A stretch of 64,000 bases of DNA from Adhaeribacter rhizoryzae (GTDB lineage Bacteria > Bacteroidota > Bacteroidia > Cytophagales > Hymenobacteraceae). Both the position numbers and the translations under genes were made by a program. Below, in pieces: positions 7,301 to 17,600 of this stretch. The stretch is taken from NCBI RefSeq assembly GCF_008629685.1, contig NZ_VWSF01000002.1, positions 318,043 through 382,042 of the forward strand, given 5' to 3'. Position 1 is the first letter of the stretch; the number at the start of each line of letters is the position of its first letter. The notes under the pieces are model-generated. The model ran no database searches. It worked only from the letters and a program-made list of their open reading frames with translations, and was not told where the DNA came from.

Positions 7301-10258
7301 AGTAGGTTCGTTATTATTGGTTTTAGTTACACTAACTACGGCTGAGGTGGTAACCTGTCCGGTGCTATTAGTAGCTTTAGCGGTTAACGCGTGGGTTCCG
7401 GCCGGGGCATTGGTCCAGTTAAAACTGTACGGGCTGGTTAAATCCTCGCCTAATTTGGTAGAACCGGCAAAGAATTCAACTTTGGTTACTGCTGCGTTAG
7501 CGTCTGTGGCAGTTGCGGTAATATTAATTTGATCGGATGCGGCAAACGTAGCATTAGCAGTTGGTGCAGTAATGGTAACCCCGTTGGTAGGTGCCGTTAA
7601 ATCAAATTCAACTGTATATTTTTCGGTAATGGCACCGGCAGTTACCGAAATGGTAGCTCTGTGTAAGCCTACCGGTAACCCAGCCGGATTAGCACTTAGC
7701 TCTATTAATGCAATTTCCCGTTCGTTTTCGATAGTACCACCATTGGCCGATAAAGTAAGCCAGCCAGCACTGCTGGTTGCGGCCCAGTTCATGGCGGTAT
7801 AACCAGAGTTATATAGCACAAAATTGCTCTTTACAACGCTGCCGCCGGCTTTACCTTCTATTTCAACAACGTGTAAGGGTGCTTCTATTATAGCTCCGGG
7901 CAGTGTGCCATCGTAAAACTTACCAACGCCGGCATAAGAATTTTCCCGGAGAGCCATTTTAGTAGTAGTAGGTAAAGCTTTGCTTACACCATTAAAGTTA
8001 TTTTTATAGAAGAGCAAATTAGATAAGCCTTCTTTAGAAGTTATTAAACCTTCTGGTGCATTGTTAATGGCATTATGTTCGTAAACACTGGCGTTTAAAA
8101 CATCGGCAGACTGGGGCAAGCTGTTATAAAATCCAGCCGAGACCGCCGATTCTACGGTATTATTCCGGTAAGTTATACCCAGCATAAAGGTGCCTTCATT
8201 TCTGGAGAAACGCCCTACTTCGTTATACATGCCCCATTTTACATTGCGCATGGTGTTATTGGTAAATAAATTAAAGAAGTTGGGGTCCATACCCGTGGTG
8301 TGCTGCGTAGAAAAGTTAGCAATACCTTGCTGTAAATCAGTCATTGTATTGTTATCGGCAATTACGTTAAAAGAGCCTCCAAATGGTTCTATCGCCGCTG
8401 CCGCAACGTGGGTAGGACTGGTAGAAGCGCGGGCTTTGCCATCGAATGAATTTTTGTAAATGGCAATGCGGTCGGCAAAATCACCTACTACTATGTAACT
8501 GCTGGCATCCGGAATCACGTTCCAGGGTTCATCCAGGGTTATAACGCCACCACTGTTAGTAATTATCCGACGGGTCTGACCCAAACCTTTTCCTTTTACA
8601 ATAGCTACATACTTAGAGTTAGATTCGTTGGTATAACCGCTCAGGCCATTCAGGGTAGTAGAAGTAGCGCTAGAAGAAGACGGATAGCCCGCCCAAGAGG
8701 CCAGGTTACCTTCCCATAAAAATTGCTCACCGGAGTTCTGGTCTACATCGCCGGCCGGGCGGGGGGTAAGATCGTAGGTAATATTATTAGCTAAATACGT
8801 AAGGTGGTTGCTACCCCACGAGCCATTACCCACAAAGAAACGGCCTTTACCCCAGCCAGCGCCGCTCGAAAGGTTTGAATTATCTAAGTCGCGGCAGGTA
8901 GAGCGGGTCATGCTAATGCCACCCCCACCCCAGGTGTGAAGGGCCATGTCGCTATCGTTGGTCATGTAAAAATTATTCCGATCAATGAATAATTGGGAGC
9001 AATTACCCAGGAAGGTAGAAATACCAATGTGGTCGGTATTCGTCATAAATACTCGGCGGCTGTTGTGCAGGTCCAGCAGGTTAAAGCCTTTAAAATTAAA
9101 GCGCACATTGTGTATCCAAACATCCTGGCAATCGCGCAGAATTACTGGTTTATCGCGGTTGCCCCGGAAATTATTATTGGTATCGAAGCCCATATCGCTA
9201 ATAGAGAAAGTCCGGGCCACGTTACCGAATACCATGCCGTATTCGGAGTTAAAGGTAGGAGCACATTTAATAATGGTGTTGCTTCTGCCATCTCCTTTCC
9301 ACTTTACATCATTATAGATGTGCAGGTAACTGGAAATCATGTAAGTACCGGCCGGAAAGTAAACCGTAGCCCCCGGCGATTGACGGGCGGCATCAATGGC
9401 TTTCCGGATAGCATCAGTATCGTTATTATAACCGTTACCGGCCGCACCGTAATTTTTTACGTTAAAAACAGTATTGGTCCATTGGGGGCCGTCGTAAATA
9501 GTTATTTTTTGAGGACCGCTCCAGCCATACTGGCCACCGTGGCCGTTGTGCGCCCAAATTTCGTATTCGCCGTTCGGTAAACCGGCTGGTACAGTAAAAT
9601 CTACCCGGTAAGGGTTTACATCGGTTACATTAACCCACTGACCGCCACCACCTACTGGTTTCAGGTAAATATAAGAGCGGAGTGTATCGTTGTTTTGCGC
9701 CAAATTCCGGCCAAATACCGAAACCGTTTGGTTGCGGGTAGCTTTATCGGGACCAGCCCACCAAACATCGGTTTTATTTACCGCAATTGGGTTGCCGTAC
9801 CCAGCTTCGTTGCCCGGCCAAATTAAATACATCGACCATCCCGGTAAATCTTTCGGAAGGGTTAAGATGGTTTTGTCATTATCTAAGCGTTGAATGCGGG
9901 CCTCTTTTTGGGTAGAATTTCGGCCATAGATCATAAAGCGAGTGTCTTTCCCGGCATCGGCTCCGGTGTACCTCGAAAAATTTACCCCGGTAAGAACAAT
10001 AGATTCATCGGGGCCGGCAGTGCGGGTCCACTCTGCGGCTTGGGGAGCGGAAGTAGAAGCAGTACCGTTTACGGGAGGGGTAAATGCATCGCCGGGAGCG
10101 GCTGGTTCGGGACTAGGTTTAGTAAAGCGCTGTGGGGCAGGGTAAGTAGTTTGCGCTTCAAGGGTTAGGAAATTGCCCCAAGTGAGTAGCAGAACGATTA
10201 AAAGGCGTAGGCTTTGCTGTCGTTTGCCAGGCTGTGTTTTGGGTAGTATTAAGGACAT
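4385..10258 (-). CDS. Giant T9SS-exported beta-helix / Ig-repeat / PA14 protein (1957 aa)
   Basis: This secreted multidomain protein probably acts on or binds extracellular polysaccharide. In order it shows a signal peptide (about residues 1-36), an IPT-like region (about 55-255, with GPDESIVLTGVN and a later VSVFGRN), a pectate-lyase-3-type parallel beta-helix beginning at VFNVKNYGAAGNG (about 264-800, with TDAIRKAIDAA), a BACON-like segment (about 800-890), eight Ig-like modules of about 99 aa (about 890-1685), a PA14 domain (about 1690-1835, YVFYIAGDDQADL), and a T9SS type A sorting domain (about 1879-1957, YPNPFSNGTS, then KIVRE at the end). The sorting domain predicts transport through the outer membrane and surface attachment or release. 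No catalytic residues can be assigned, so enzyme versus adhesin is open. It is a paralogue of 11603-18589. A promoter-like site lies 477 bases upstream. Confidence 0.9.
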   Translation of the reverse strand: MSLILPKTQPGKRQQSLRLLIVLLLTWGNFLTLEAQTTYPAPQRFTKPSPEPAAPGDAFTPPVNGTASTSAPQAAEWTRTAGPDESIVLTGVNFSRYTGADAGKDTRFMIYGRNSTQKEARIQRLDNDKTILTLPKDLPGWSMYLIWPGNEAGYGNPIAVNKTDVWWAGPDKATRNQTVSVFGRNLAQNNDTLRSYIYLKPVGGGGQWVNVTDVNPYRVDFTVPAGLPNGEYEIWAHNGHGGQYGWSGPQKITIYDGPQWTNTVFNVKNYGAAGNGYNNDTDAIRKAIDAARQSPGATVYFPAGTYMISSYLHIYNDVKWKGDGRSNTIIKCAPTFNSEYGMVFGNVARTFSISDMGFDTNNNFRGNRDKPVILRDCQDVWIHNVRFNFKGFNLLDLHNSRRVFMTNTDHIGISTFLGNCSQLFIDRNNFYMTNDSDMALHTWGGGGISMTRSTCRDLDNSNLSSGAGWGKGRFFVGNGSWGSNHLTYLANNITYDLTPRPAGDVDQNSGEQFLWEGNLASWAGYPSSSSATSTTLNGLSGYTNESNSKYVAIVKGKGLGQTRRIITNSGGVITLDEPWNVIPDASSYIVVGDFADRIAIYKNSFDGKARASTSPTHVAAAAIEPFGGSFNVIADNNTMTDLQQGIANFSTQHTTGMDPNFFNLFTNNTMRNVKWGMYNEVGRFSRNEGTFMLGITYRNNTVESAVSAGFYNSLPQSADVLNASVYEHNAINNAPEGLITSKEGLSNLLFYKNNFNGVSKALPTTTKMALRENSYAGVGKFYDGTLPGAIIEAPLHVVEIEGKAGGSVVKSNFVLYNSGYTAMNWAATSSAGWLTLSANGGTIENEREIALIELSANPAGLPVGLHRATISVTAGAITEKYTVEFDLTAPTNGVTITAPTANATFAASDQINITATATDANAAVTKVEFFAGSTKLGEDLTSPYSFNWTNAPAGTHALTAKATNSTGQVTTSAVVSVTKTNNNEPTITLTAPTGGSKFAAPASITITANASDTDGTIAKVEFYNGNTKIGEDTSSPYAFDWYNVDIGTYAITAKAIDNAGGSATSAPVMVSVLTATVPTVAIVTPGENSTHFYPTNVRILANAELTNGNISRVEFYANGNKIADRGYAPFEIHWMNIPTGTYTVTARAIGSNGVAGTSAPVKFNVVNLGTLINTAPTVSIASPTSTNSFKAPAGINITANASDANGSISKVEYFYGTTKLGESTTAPYTFNWSNVTTGTYEITAKATDNAGTSTTSAPVKVTVGTSNTISAALPTVNITSPTASTNLLAPAVVTITANAVDSDGTISKVEFYQGGIKLGEDTSSPYSFTWLNVLAGVYPITARAIDNSGLSSTSAPVNITVQLPILTPAPAPSAPVVTLTSPSANSNFTAPANITIAANASSTDGSISKVEFFNGSTKVGEDITSPYSFTWSNVSAGTYTLTARATNNVGQTTTSAPVNVNVNAIKAPEPTPEANPDSAPVAEGLSVTLTAPIANSTQVIPTNLYLSAKVTSDEGTIRRVEFYNGTTRLGEKTWAPYEAYYINAPAGNYSITAKVTSSTGATAISAPVTVTVLTQNGTTPAPAPSAPEVALTSPSANSSFTAPASITIAANASSTDGSISKVEFFNGSSKVGEDLTSPYSFTWSNVSAGSYTLTARATNNVGQTTTSAPVNVNVTPVITPAPAPAPSTACSGTGSISWDYWANVPAWYNIDQIPVNNTPTASRKMTSFSSPTNIGDYFGARLRGYICPPVSGNYVFYIAGDDQADLFISTDDNPANKTHIAHLSSTTGIEQYDKDASQQSKTIYLQAGRRYYIEALHKEGVGLDNVSVAWKLPNGTMQAPIAGAHLMPFESSSLLSSRSADSSLEIFAGGTTGQTLSAYPNPFSNGTSIQFSLPTEEAYTLSIFDMKGSLIKTLQQGKAKANELVQVQWEAGNIPAGIYIAKLVTKSGVQNIKIVRE
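5210..7590 (-). repeat. Eight-module Ig-like repeat array within the 1957-aa protein gene
   Basis: Eight tandem modules start at ITAPTANATF, LTAPTGGSKF, IVTPGENSTHF, IASPTSTNSF, ITSPTASTNL, LTSPSANSNF, LTAPIANSTQV and LTSPSANSSF. Each carries KVEF(Y/F).G..K(I/L/V)GE, then PY.F.W.N, then G.Y.(I/L)TA(K/R)A. Modules 6 and 8 are almost identical, implying recent duplication or gene conversion. Modules 3 and 7 form a distinct subtype with PTN near the start and an AP(Y/F)E segment. The pattern fits the bacterial Ig family often called Big_7. Confidence 0.85.
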
Positions 10259-10734
10259 TATAGAACGGGTTTTAATTAAGGTTTAGGTTTGTGTAGTGGT
10301 TTTTTTCGATAGCTTAAGTATTTAGTATTGGGTAAGGGTAATTTGGATATTCTCTAGTTTTACTGGTTTAACCCCAAGGGAAAGCCTGATGGTAAATTTC
10401 TTGCTTCTCCTTATAAAGATTAATTCCGGTTAGTCTTTCTGTAAATAAAAAATGAGTTCTTAAAATAAGCGGTGAAAAACTAATGCATTTAAAGGTTGCA
10501 ACCGCACCTGAAATTCTGAACAGAGCTAAAAAAAATGCTGAAACAATATTTAGCGCCTTTTTTTGTAAGCTTTTCTGTTTCAGTAAATAAGCAATAAATC
10601 GGGTTGGTGCCCTTTAACGATTACTGATTGCACTTTTTATTTTTTTTTAACCGTATCGACTTTGTCGAAACTTTACATAGTACATAACGTAAATTAAAAG
10701 TTTGTAAACTATGATAGCCTTGATTTTACCGCCG

Positions 10735-10765
10735 CAAACCTACTGTATAAAAAATTAAAACCAAA
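10735..10765 (-). promoter_or_regulatory. Bacteroidota-type promoter for the 1957-aa protein gene
   Basis: On the minus strand TTTG (10765-10762) is followed after 19 bases by TAGGTTTG (10742-10735), matching the Bacteroidota sigma-70 consensus TTTG-N19-21-TAnnTTTG. Transcription would start near 10730, leaving a leader of about 470 bases before the ATG at 10258. Confidence 0.5.
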
Positions 10766-11260
10766 ATGCCAGTAAATTTTTTAAAAAAATGCAAAAAACA
10801 GGGCGTTTATTATAATTTATGTAGAATGGCTACTTGTAAAAATTTAATCAGCTACATCTGAAAAAATATTGGGGAAATGTGTCTTTGATTTTAAGTATAA
10901 TATATAAGTATCTAAATATTATATGTTTATAGAAAAATTATATTTTTATTTGTTCATACAAGAATTTAGTAATATAAAATAAGATATAGTACTAAAAAAG
11001 GATTTGTAGATATAGAAAATAGCTATACTTTTTAAGCTACAATTTTTATTTTAAGCCGAAATTAGCCTAAAAGATTCTTTCAATTATATAAGCGAAAATT
11101 ATTATAATTAGATAAGTATTTAAATTTAGTCTGATTGTAAAATTTTAAATAGAAAATACTTTTTATTGAATATTTTAATATTGTTATGGGGATTAAATGG
11201 GTTAAGTAAGGATTACTTTCTCTTGAAAAAATTTAGATTAGCGGGTAAATAGCATTGGTG

Positions 11261-11288
11261 TTAAAATTAGATTAAAATTAGATTAAAA
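11261..11288. repeat. Short 11-base tandem repeat (about 2.5 copies)
   Basis: TTAAAATTAGA occurs at 11261-11271 and 11272-11282, followed by a partial third copy. It lies in AT-rich intergenic sequence, with no known role. Confidence 0.6.
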
Positions 11289-11538
11289 ATGTTGGTAAGG
11301 CAGTCCTAAGAACATAAGCAACTTGGTTTACCTGCCTAATTTCCCAATTATTAGCTTTACATACCCGGATTCACCAAGTTAAACAACTGCTTAAATTATG
11401 TTTTGGCTGTTAAAAGACGCCCGTACAGGCAGACCGCTGACTTATGTATTTAGCTGCACTATTTTTTCTATGAAGTTTTTTGCTCTCTGCTGCTGACCAC
11501 GTAAATAAATATTTTAAGGTGGCCAGGTAGGTATAAAC

Positions 11539-11580
11539 AAAAAGCCCTAACCAAAATTTATTGGTTAGGGCTTGTGTTTA
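11539..11580 (-). terminator. Terminator of the 2328-aa protein gene
   Basis: The stem AAGCCCTAACC (11542-11552) / GGTTAGGGCTT (11563-11573) encloses a 10-base loop. On the minus strand it is followed by TTTGTTTATA. It lies 30 bases past the stop codon. Stem sequence is the same as at 4303-4329, so the terminator was probably duplicated with the gene. Confidence 0.8.
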
Positions 11581-11602
11581 ATAGCCAGACCGGCTGCTTA
11601 GG

Positions 11603-14600
11603 TTATTGAATTACAATCCGAGTAGTTTTAACTTGGCTGTTGGTAGTTACAGTAGCATTGTAGATACCCTTTGGCAAATTGCCAACTTCCCAGGTAACTT
11701 TTACTGCTTCGTTTGCCTTGGCTTTGCCAGATTGCAAGGTTTTTATCAAGTTACCTTTCAGGTCAAAAATCTGGATTTTGTAATCTTCGTTCTGCACCAG
11801 CGTGAACTCAATTGTAGTTCTGCTCTGAGCCGGGTTCGGATACGCACTAACCTGGGCCGTATTAACAGATGCGCTTAACTGCTCAGCAGACTGGTTGCTT
11901 GTGGCTACAATATTTAAACCAGTTTCAAAAGGTGCTAAGTAAGTTCCGGCAATAGGACCTTGTAAGGTGCCATTTGGCAATTTCCAACCAACCGATACGT
12001 GATCAAGGCCAGTACCTTCTTTGTGTAAAGCCTCGATGTAGTACCGTTTGCCAGCTTGCAGGGTAACTGTTTTAGATTGTTGTGAGGCATGGTCGGTGAA
12101 CTTGTTAGCCGCCGTTGGCCGGCTTAAGTAAGCAATCATTTTTTTCTGATTCGGATCTGCTGATGTACTTAAATATAAGTCGGCTTGGTCGTCGCCGGCA
12201 ATGTAAAACACGTACTCTCCGGTGGTAGGCGGTATCACATAACCTCTTATGCGGGTACCATAATTATCGCCCATGTTAACCGGTGCTGCAAATGAAGTTA
12301 ATATTTTGCTGCCCGTAGGTGTATTGTTTACAGGTAGTTGGCCTGGGCCGTACCAGCCTGGTACATTATTCCAATATTGCCACGATATACCGCCAGTAGC
12401 TGTTTTATAATTCGAATCTACTATTGGTGAGATAATTCCATTTACTAAACCGGTGTTCACGGTTACCACTACTGGCTGTGATGTTGCGCTTTGACCAGCT
12501 TTATTGGTGGCTTTAGCGGTTAAGGTATAAGTGCCGGCTGTTAAGTTGTTCCAGGTAAAACTAAACGGATTGGTAAGGTCTTCTCCTATTTTAACGTTAC
12601 CGTTATAGAACTCTACTTTTTTAATTGTTCCTATAGCCGAAGAAATGCTGGTGTTAATTAAAATGTTTGTAGTGCCCTTGTACTGGGTGCCGGCAAGTGG
12701 CGAGGTAATATTAATAGTAAAGTTAGGGGCATTATTAGCTACTACATTAATATTAATGGCTGCCGATGTGCTGCTTAGTCCGGTATTGTCGTAGGCCTTA
12801 GCAGTTAGGGTGTAAGAGCCAGCTGGCACATTGCTCCAGGTAAAATTATAAGGGCTGGTTACATCTTCGCCTAACTTAGTAGTACCGTTATAAAACTCTA
12901 CTTTTATTATTGTGCCATCTGTGTCGGTAGCATTGGCGGCTAAGGTAATATTTGCCGGAGCCGTAAAGCTGGTATTGGTAGTTGGGCTGGTAAGCGCTAC
13001 CGTTGGGGCTGCGGGAGCCTTTACGGTAATAGTAACCGGAGCCGAAGTGGTAAACAGACCGTTGTTGTCGGTTGCCTTAGCCGTTAAGGTATACGTACCC
13101 GCGCTCACATTGCTCCAGGTAAAGTTATAAGGGCTGGTTAAGTCTTCGCCGATTTTAGTAGCACCATTGTAAAATTCTACTTTAACTACTGAACCATCTA
13201 CGTCTGAGGCATTGGCGGCAATATTTACAGTAGCCGGAGCCTGAAGAACAGCAGCATTCAAAGGTGAAGTGATGGCAACGCTAGGTGCTGCTAAAGCTTT
13301 GGCTGTAATATTTACTGCGGCTGAAGTTGTAACTAAACCTGTGTTATCAATAGCTTTGGCAGTTATTACGTAAGAGCCGGCGGCAACATTAGTCCAGGTG
13401 AAGGCATACGGAGCAGTTGCGTCTTCCCCTAATTTAGTAGTACCGTTATAAAATTCAACTTTGGTTACGGTTCCATCAGTATCGGCGGCGTTGGCAGTAA
13501 GCGTAATTGTAGCCGGAGCTGTAAAGGTGGCGCCAGAGCTTGGTGATGTTACTGCTACGGTTGGGGCTAGCGGTATAACTGGTGCTTTTACTACTACATT
13601 AACGCCTGCGGCATCAGCTGTTAACCCGTTGTTATCGGTGGCTTTGGCAGTTAAGGTATAATTACCGGCGGCTACGTTATTCCAGGTAAAGCTGTAAGGG
13701 CTGGTTACATCTTCGCCTAATTTTACGGTACCGTTAAAGAACTCTACTTTACTGATAGTGCCATCATTATCTGTAGCATTGGCATTAATTATAATGCTGG
13801 CCGGGGCGGTGTAAGTAGCAGCCGTTAAAGGAGAAGTAATATTTACGGTTGGGGCAACCAATACTGGCGCCTTTACGGTTACTTGTACTGCTGCCGAGGT
13901 AGTGGTAAGTCCGGCATTATCGGTGGCAACAGCGGTAATGGTATAGTTACCGGCCGCTACATTAGCCCACGAGAAAGTATAAGGGCTGGTTAAGTCTTCG
14001 CCTAATTTTACACCACCATTAAAGAAGGTTACTTTACTCACAGAACCATCTGTATCGGCGGCATTGGCGGTTATAGTTAAGTTGGCAGGAGCAACCAGGC
14101 TGGTGCCAGTAACCGGTGAAGTAATAGAAACAGTTGGTGCTACTGGAATTACTGGTGCATTAACTTGTAAGGTTACTATGTTTGAGGTGGTAGTTAAACC
14201 AGCATTGTCGTAGGCCTTAGCGGTTAAGGTATAAGAACCAGCCGGTACATTGCTCCAGGTAAAATTATAAGGGCTGGTTACAACTTCACCTAACTTAGTA
14301 GCACCGTTATAAAACTCTACTTTTACTACTGTACCATCTGCGTCAGTGGCATTGGCTGCTAAAGTAATATTTGCCTGAGCCGTAAAGCTGGTATTGGTAG
14401 TAGGGCTGGTAAGCGTTACCGTTGGTGCTACGGGAGCGGCCGCGGCATTAACCACCAGGTTTATTCCGGCAGAGGTAGCAATTGCACCTGTATTGTCGGT
14501 AGCGCGAGCCGATACGGTATAATTACCGGCAGCTACGTTATTCCAGGTAAAGCTGTAAGGGCTGGTTACATCTTCGCCTAATTTTACCGAACCATTAAAG

Positions 14601-17600
14601 AACTCTACTTTACTAATAGTGCCATCATTATCTGTAGCATTAGCACTCAGGGTAATGGTAGACGGGGCAGTAAAGGCAGCGCCGGTGCTTGGCGAAGTAA
14701 TTGCTACTATTGGCAATGCGTTGCTGGTAGTGTTGGAGGTTTTTACGGCAATATTTACCGGGGCAGAAGTTACCGTAGTGCCGGTATTATCGGTAGCCCG
14801 AGCGGTTAAAGCATAAGAGCCAGCTGGTACGTTAGTCCAGGTAAAGCTAAACGGACTAGTTACATCTTCGCCTAATTTAATGGTGCCATAGAAGAACTCT
14901 ACTTTGGTAACCATGCCATCAATATCTGCGGCATTTGCATTAATGTTAATATTTGCTGGAGCGGTAAAATTGGTGGTGCTGCCTGGTGAAGCAATGCTTA
15001 CAGAAGGAGCGGTATTAATAAGCGTAGCACTGTTTACTACAGTTATGGTAACCGGAGCCGATGTAGTGGTAGTACCAGTATTGCCAATTGCCTTAGCGGT
15101 AATCGTATAGGTGCCAGTTGCAGGATTCATCCAATACATTTCGTAAGGAGCTACTGTTTTTTCACCAATTTTGGTAGCGCCGTTAAAGAACTCTACTTTG
15201 CTGATATTACCATTGGTTAGTTCGGCATTGGCAAGAATATAAACGTTGGTAGGGGCCTTAATCTGGGCGTTGTTACCGGGTGCGGTTATGGCTACAGAAG
15301 GCGTGGTATTTACCAAAACGGTAGTTATAGCAGGTGCCGAAGTCGTAACTGCACCAGCGTTATCGGTAGCTTTAGCGGTAATCACGTACGAACCAATAGC
15401 AACATTGTACCAGTTAAAAGAATAAGGGCTGGTTACATCTTCGCCTAATTTTATAGTACCGTTAAAAAATTCTACTTTGCTAATGGTACCATCGGTATCG
15501 GTGGCATTGGCATTAATGGTAATGCTGGCAGGCGCGGCAAAAGTAGTAGCTGTTAAAGGAGAAGTAATATTTACAGTAGGAGCTTTGTTTTCGCTCACTG
15601 TAATAATAACCGCGGCCGAAGTAGTACTGGCGCCAGCACTGTTCGTAGACTTGGCTGTTAAGTTAAAAGTGCCAGCGGGCGCATTGCTCCAGGTAAAGCT
15701 GTAAGGGCTGGTTAAATCTTCGCCTAATTTTATTGTACCGTTAAAGAACTCTACTTTGGTAACCCCTGCATTCTGATCCGTAGCATTGGCGGTAATAGTA
15801 ATCTGTTCGCCGGTAGAAAATACGTTGTTGGCAGCAGGAGCGGTGATGGTTACCCCGTTTTGCGGAGTTGTAAGTTTTAATGATACCGTATATTTTTTAA
15901 TTTGGTCGCCAACGGTTACAGTAATGGTAGCAGTGTGCGTGCCAACTGTTAAACCAATTGGGTTCGCTACTAATTCCACCAAGCTGGTGCAGCGTTCATC
16001 CGGAATGGTACCACTGCTGGTGCCAATAGTAAGCCAGGAAGCGTTGCTGGTTGCAACCCAGTTCATGGCCGCAATAGTAGAGTTTTTCAACGTAAAATCA
16101 GTTTTTACCAACCCGCCGCCGGCTGTACCTGCCATATCAATTACGTGCAGGGGCGCTTCTACGGTAGTACCTTGTAAACCGCCTTTGTACAGGGCACTTA
16201 CGCCTTGGTAAGTGTTTTCCCGCAGGGCCATTTTAGGTGTAATGGTCAGGCCATAACCACCTATTGCGTTAAAGTTATTTTTATAGAAGAACTGGTTCAT
16301 AATACCAGTTGATGAAGAAGATAAGCCCTGGGGCAGATTGCTTAAAGAGTTAAATTCAAAAACATCGGCATTAAGCGAGTTGTTGGCAGATGTAGAAACA
16401 GAGGTATGAATACCAGCCACGGCAGCGCCCTGAATATCGTTTTTACGGTAAGTAGTACCCAGTACGGCGGTACCTTCGGGGCGGGTTAATATTAATTGGT
16501 TGTAAATACCCCACCGGCAGTTTACCATTTTATTATTGGTATACATGCTAAAAAAGTTAGGGTCTAAACCGGTAGCGTGTTGCGTAGACCAGTTGGCTAC
16601 ACCCTGGCGCAATTCGTGCAGGGTATTATTAGCAGCAATAAAATTCATAGCACCGCCAAAAGGCTCAATACCGGCAGCGGCAATATGGTCGGGGTTAGTT
16701 ACCGCGCGTGGTTTACCGTCTAAATAGTTGTTGTAAACCGCAATCCGGTCGATGAAGTGGCCTATAACAATGTAGCTGCTGGCATCCGGAATTACGTTCC
16801 AGGGCTCGTTTAAAGTAATATTACCTCCATTGTTGGCAACAACCCGGCGCGATTGGCCAATACCTTTTCCTTTTACAATTACGGCGTACAATTTATTCTG
16901 AGCCGTAATGCTGTAGCCAGGTACGCTAGTAGTAATGTCGGTTGAAGAACTGGCGTAACCAGCCCACTGGCCCAGGTTGCCTTCCCATAAAAATTGCTCA
17001 CCAGAGTTCTGGTCTACATCGGCTGCCGGGCGTGGCGTTAGGTCGTAAGTTACGTTATTGCCTAAATAGGTATTGCGGTTACTGCCCCAAGTGCCATTGC
17101 CGGTAAAAACACGACCTTTACCCCAGCCAGCACCACTGTATAGGTTAGAATTATCTAAGTCTCTGGCAGTAGTCCGGGTCATGCTAATACCGGAGCCACT
17201 CCAGGAGTGCAGCGCCATATCAGAATCGTTGGTCATTTTAATATTGTTGCGATCAATAAATAATTGAGAACAATCGCCCAGGAAGGAAGAAATACCAATA
17301 TGTTCGGTTTTGTTTAAGAATACGTACCGGCAGCTGTGTAAATCCATAACGTTGTAACCGGCAAATGCAAAGCGCGCATTGGTAATCCAAATGTCGGTAC
17401 TGCCCCGCAGGAAAATAGGTTTATCCAGCGTACCCCGAAAATTATTATTGCCATCGAAACCTAAATCTGTAATGGCAAAAGTTTGTACCGAACCAAAAAT
17501 AAGCGACATGGCCGATGAAGAGTAGTTAGCTGCACATTTCAAAACGGATTTATCCGGGCCATCGCCTTTTAATTGCATGTTGCTGTAGGCTTGCAGGTTG

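Larger units (their letters stand above)
10259..11602. other. Long AT-rich intergenic region between the two giant genes
   Basis: No coding frame is supported in these 1344 bases. It holds a promoter-like site for the downstream 1957-aa gene, an 11-base tandem repeat, and the terminator of the upstream 2328-aa gene, each listed separately. The remainder is strongly AT-rich. Confidence 0.6.

Noticed and set aside
5382-8459. Several plus-strand frames of 60-110 codons across the Ig and beta-helix region of the 1957-aa gene
   Set aside because: They lie antisense to a clear gene, repeat with the Ig module period and have low-complexity Ala/Val-rich translations; they are by-products of repeated codon patterns.
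8993-9580. 195-codon plus-strand frame antisense to the beta-helix region
   Set aside because: The sense strand encodes a conserved beta-helix; the antisense translation has no family features.
11261-11288. CRISPR array from the short tandem repeats here and at 22037-22070
   Set aside because: Repeats are only 11-17 bases, directly adjacent, with no spacers and no cas genes.
12912-16211. Plus-strand frames antisense to the Ig array of the 2328-aa gene
   Set aside because: Same periodic artefact; the sense protein has recognisable domains throughout.
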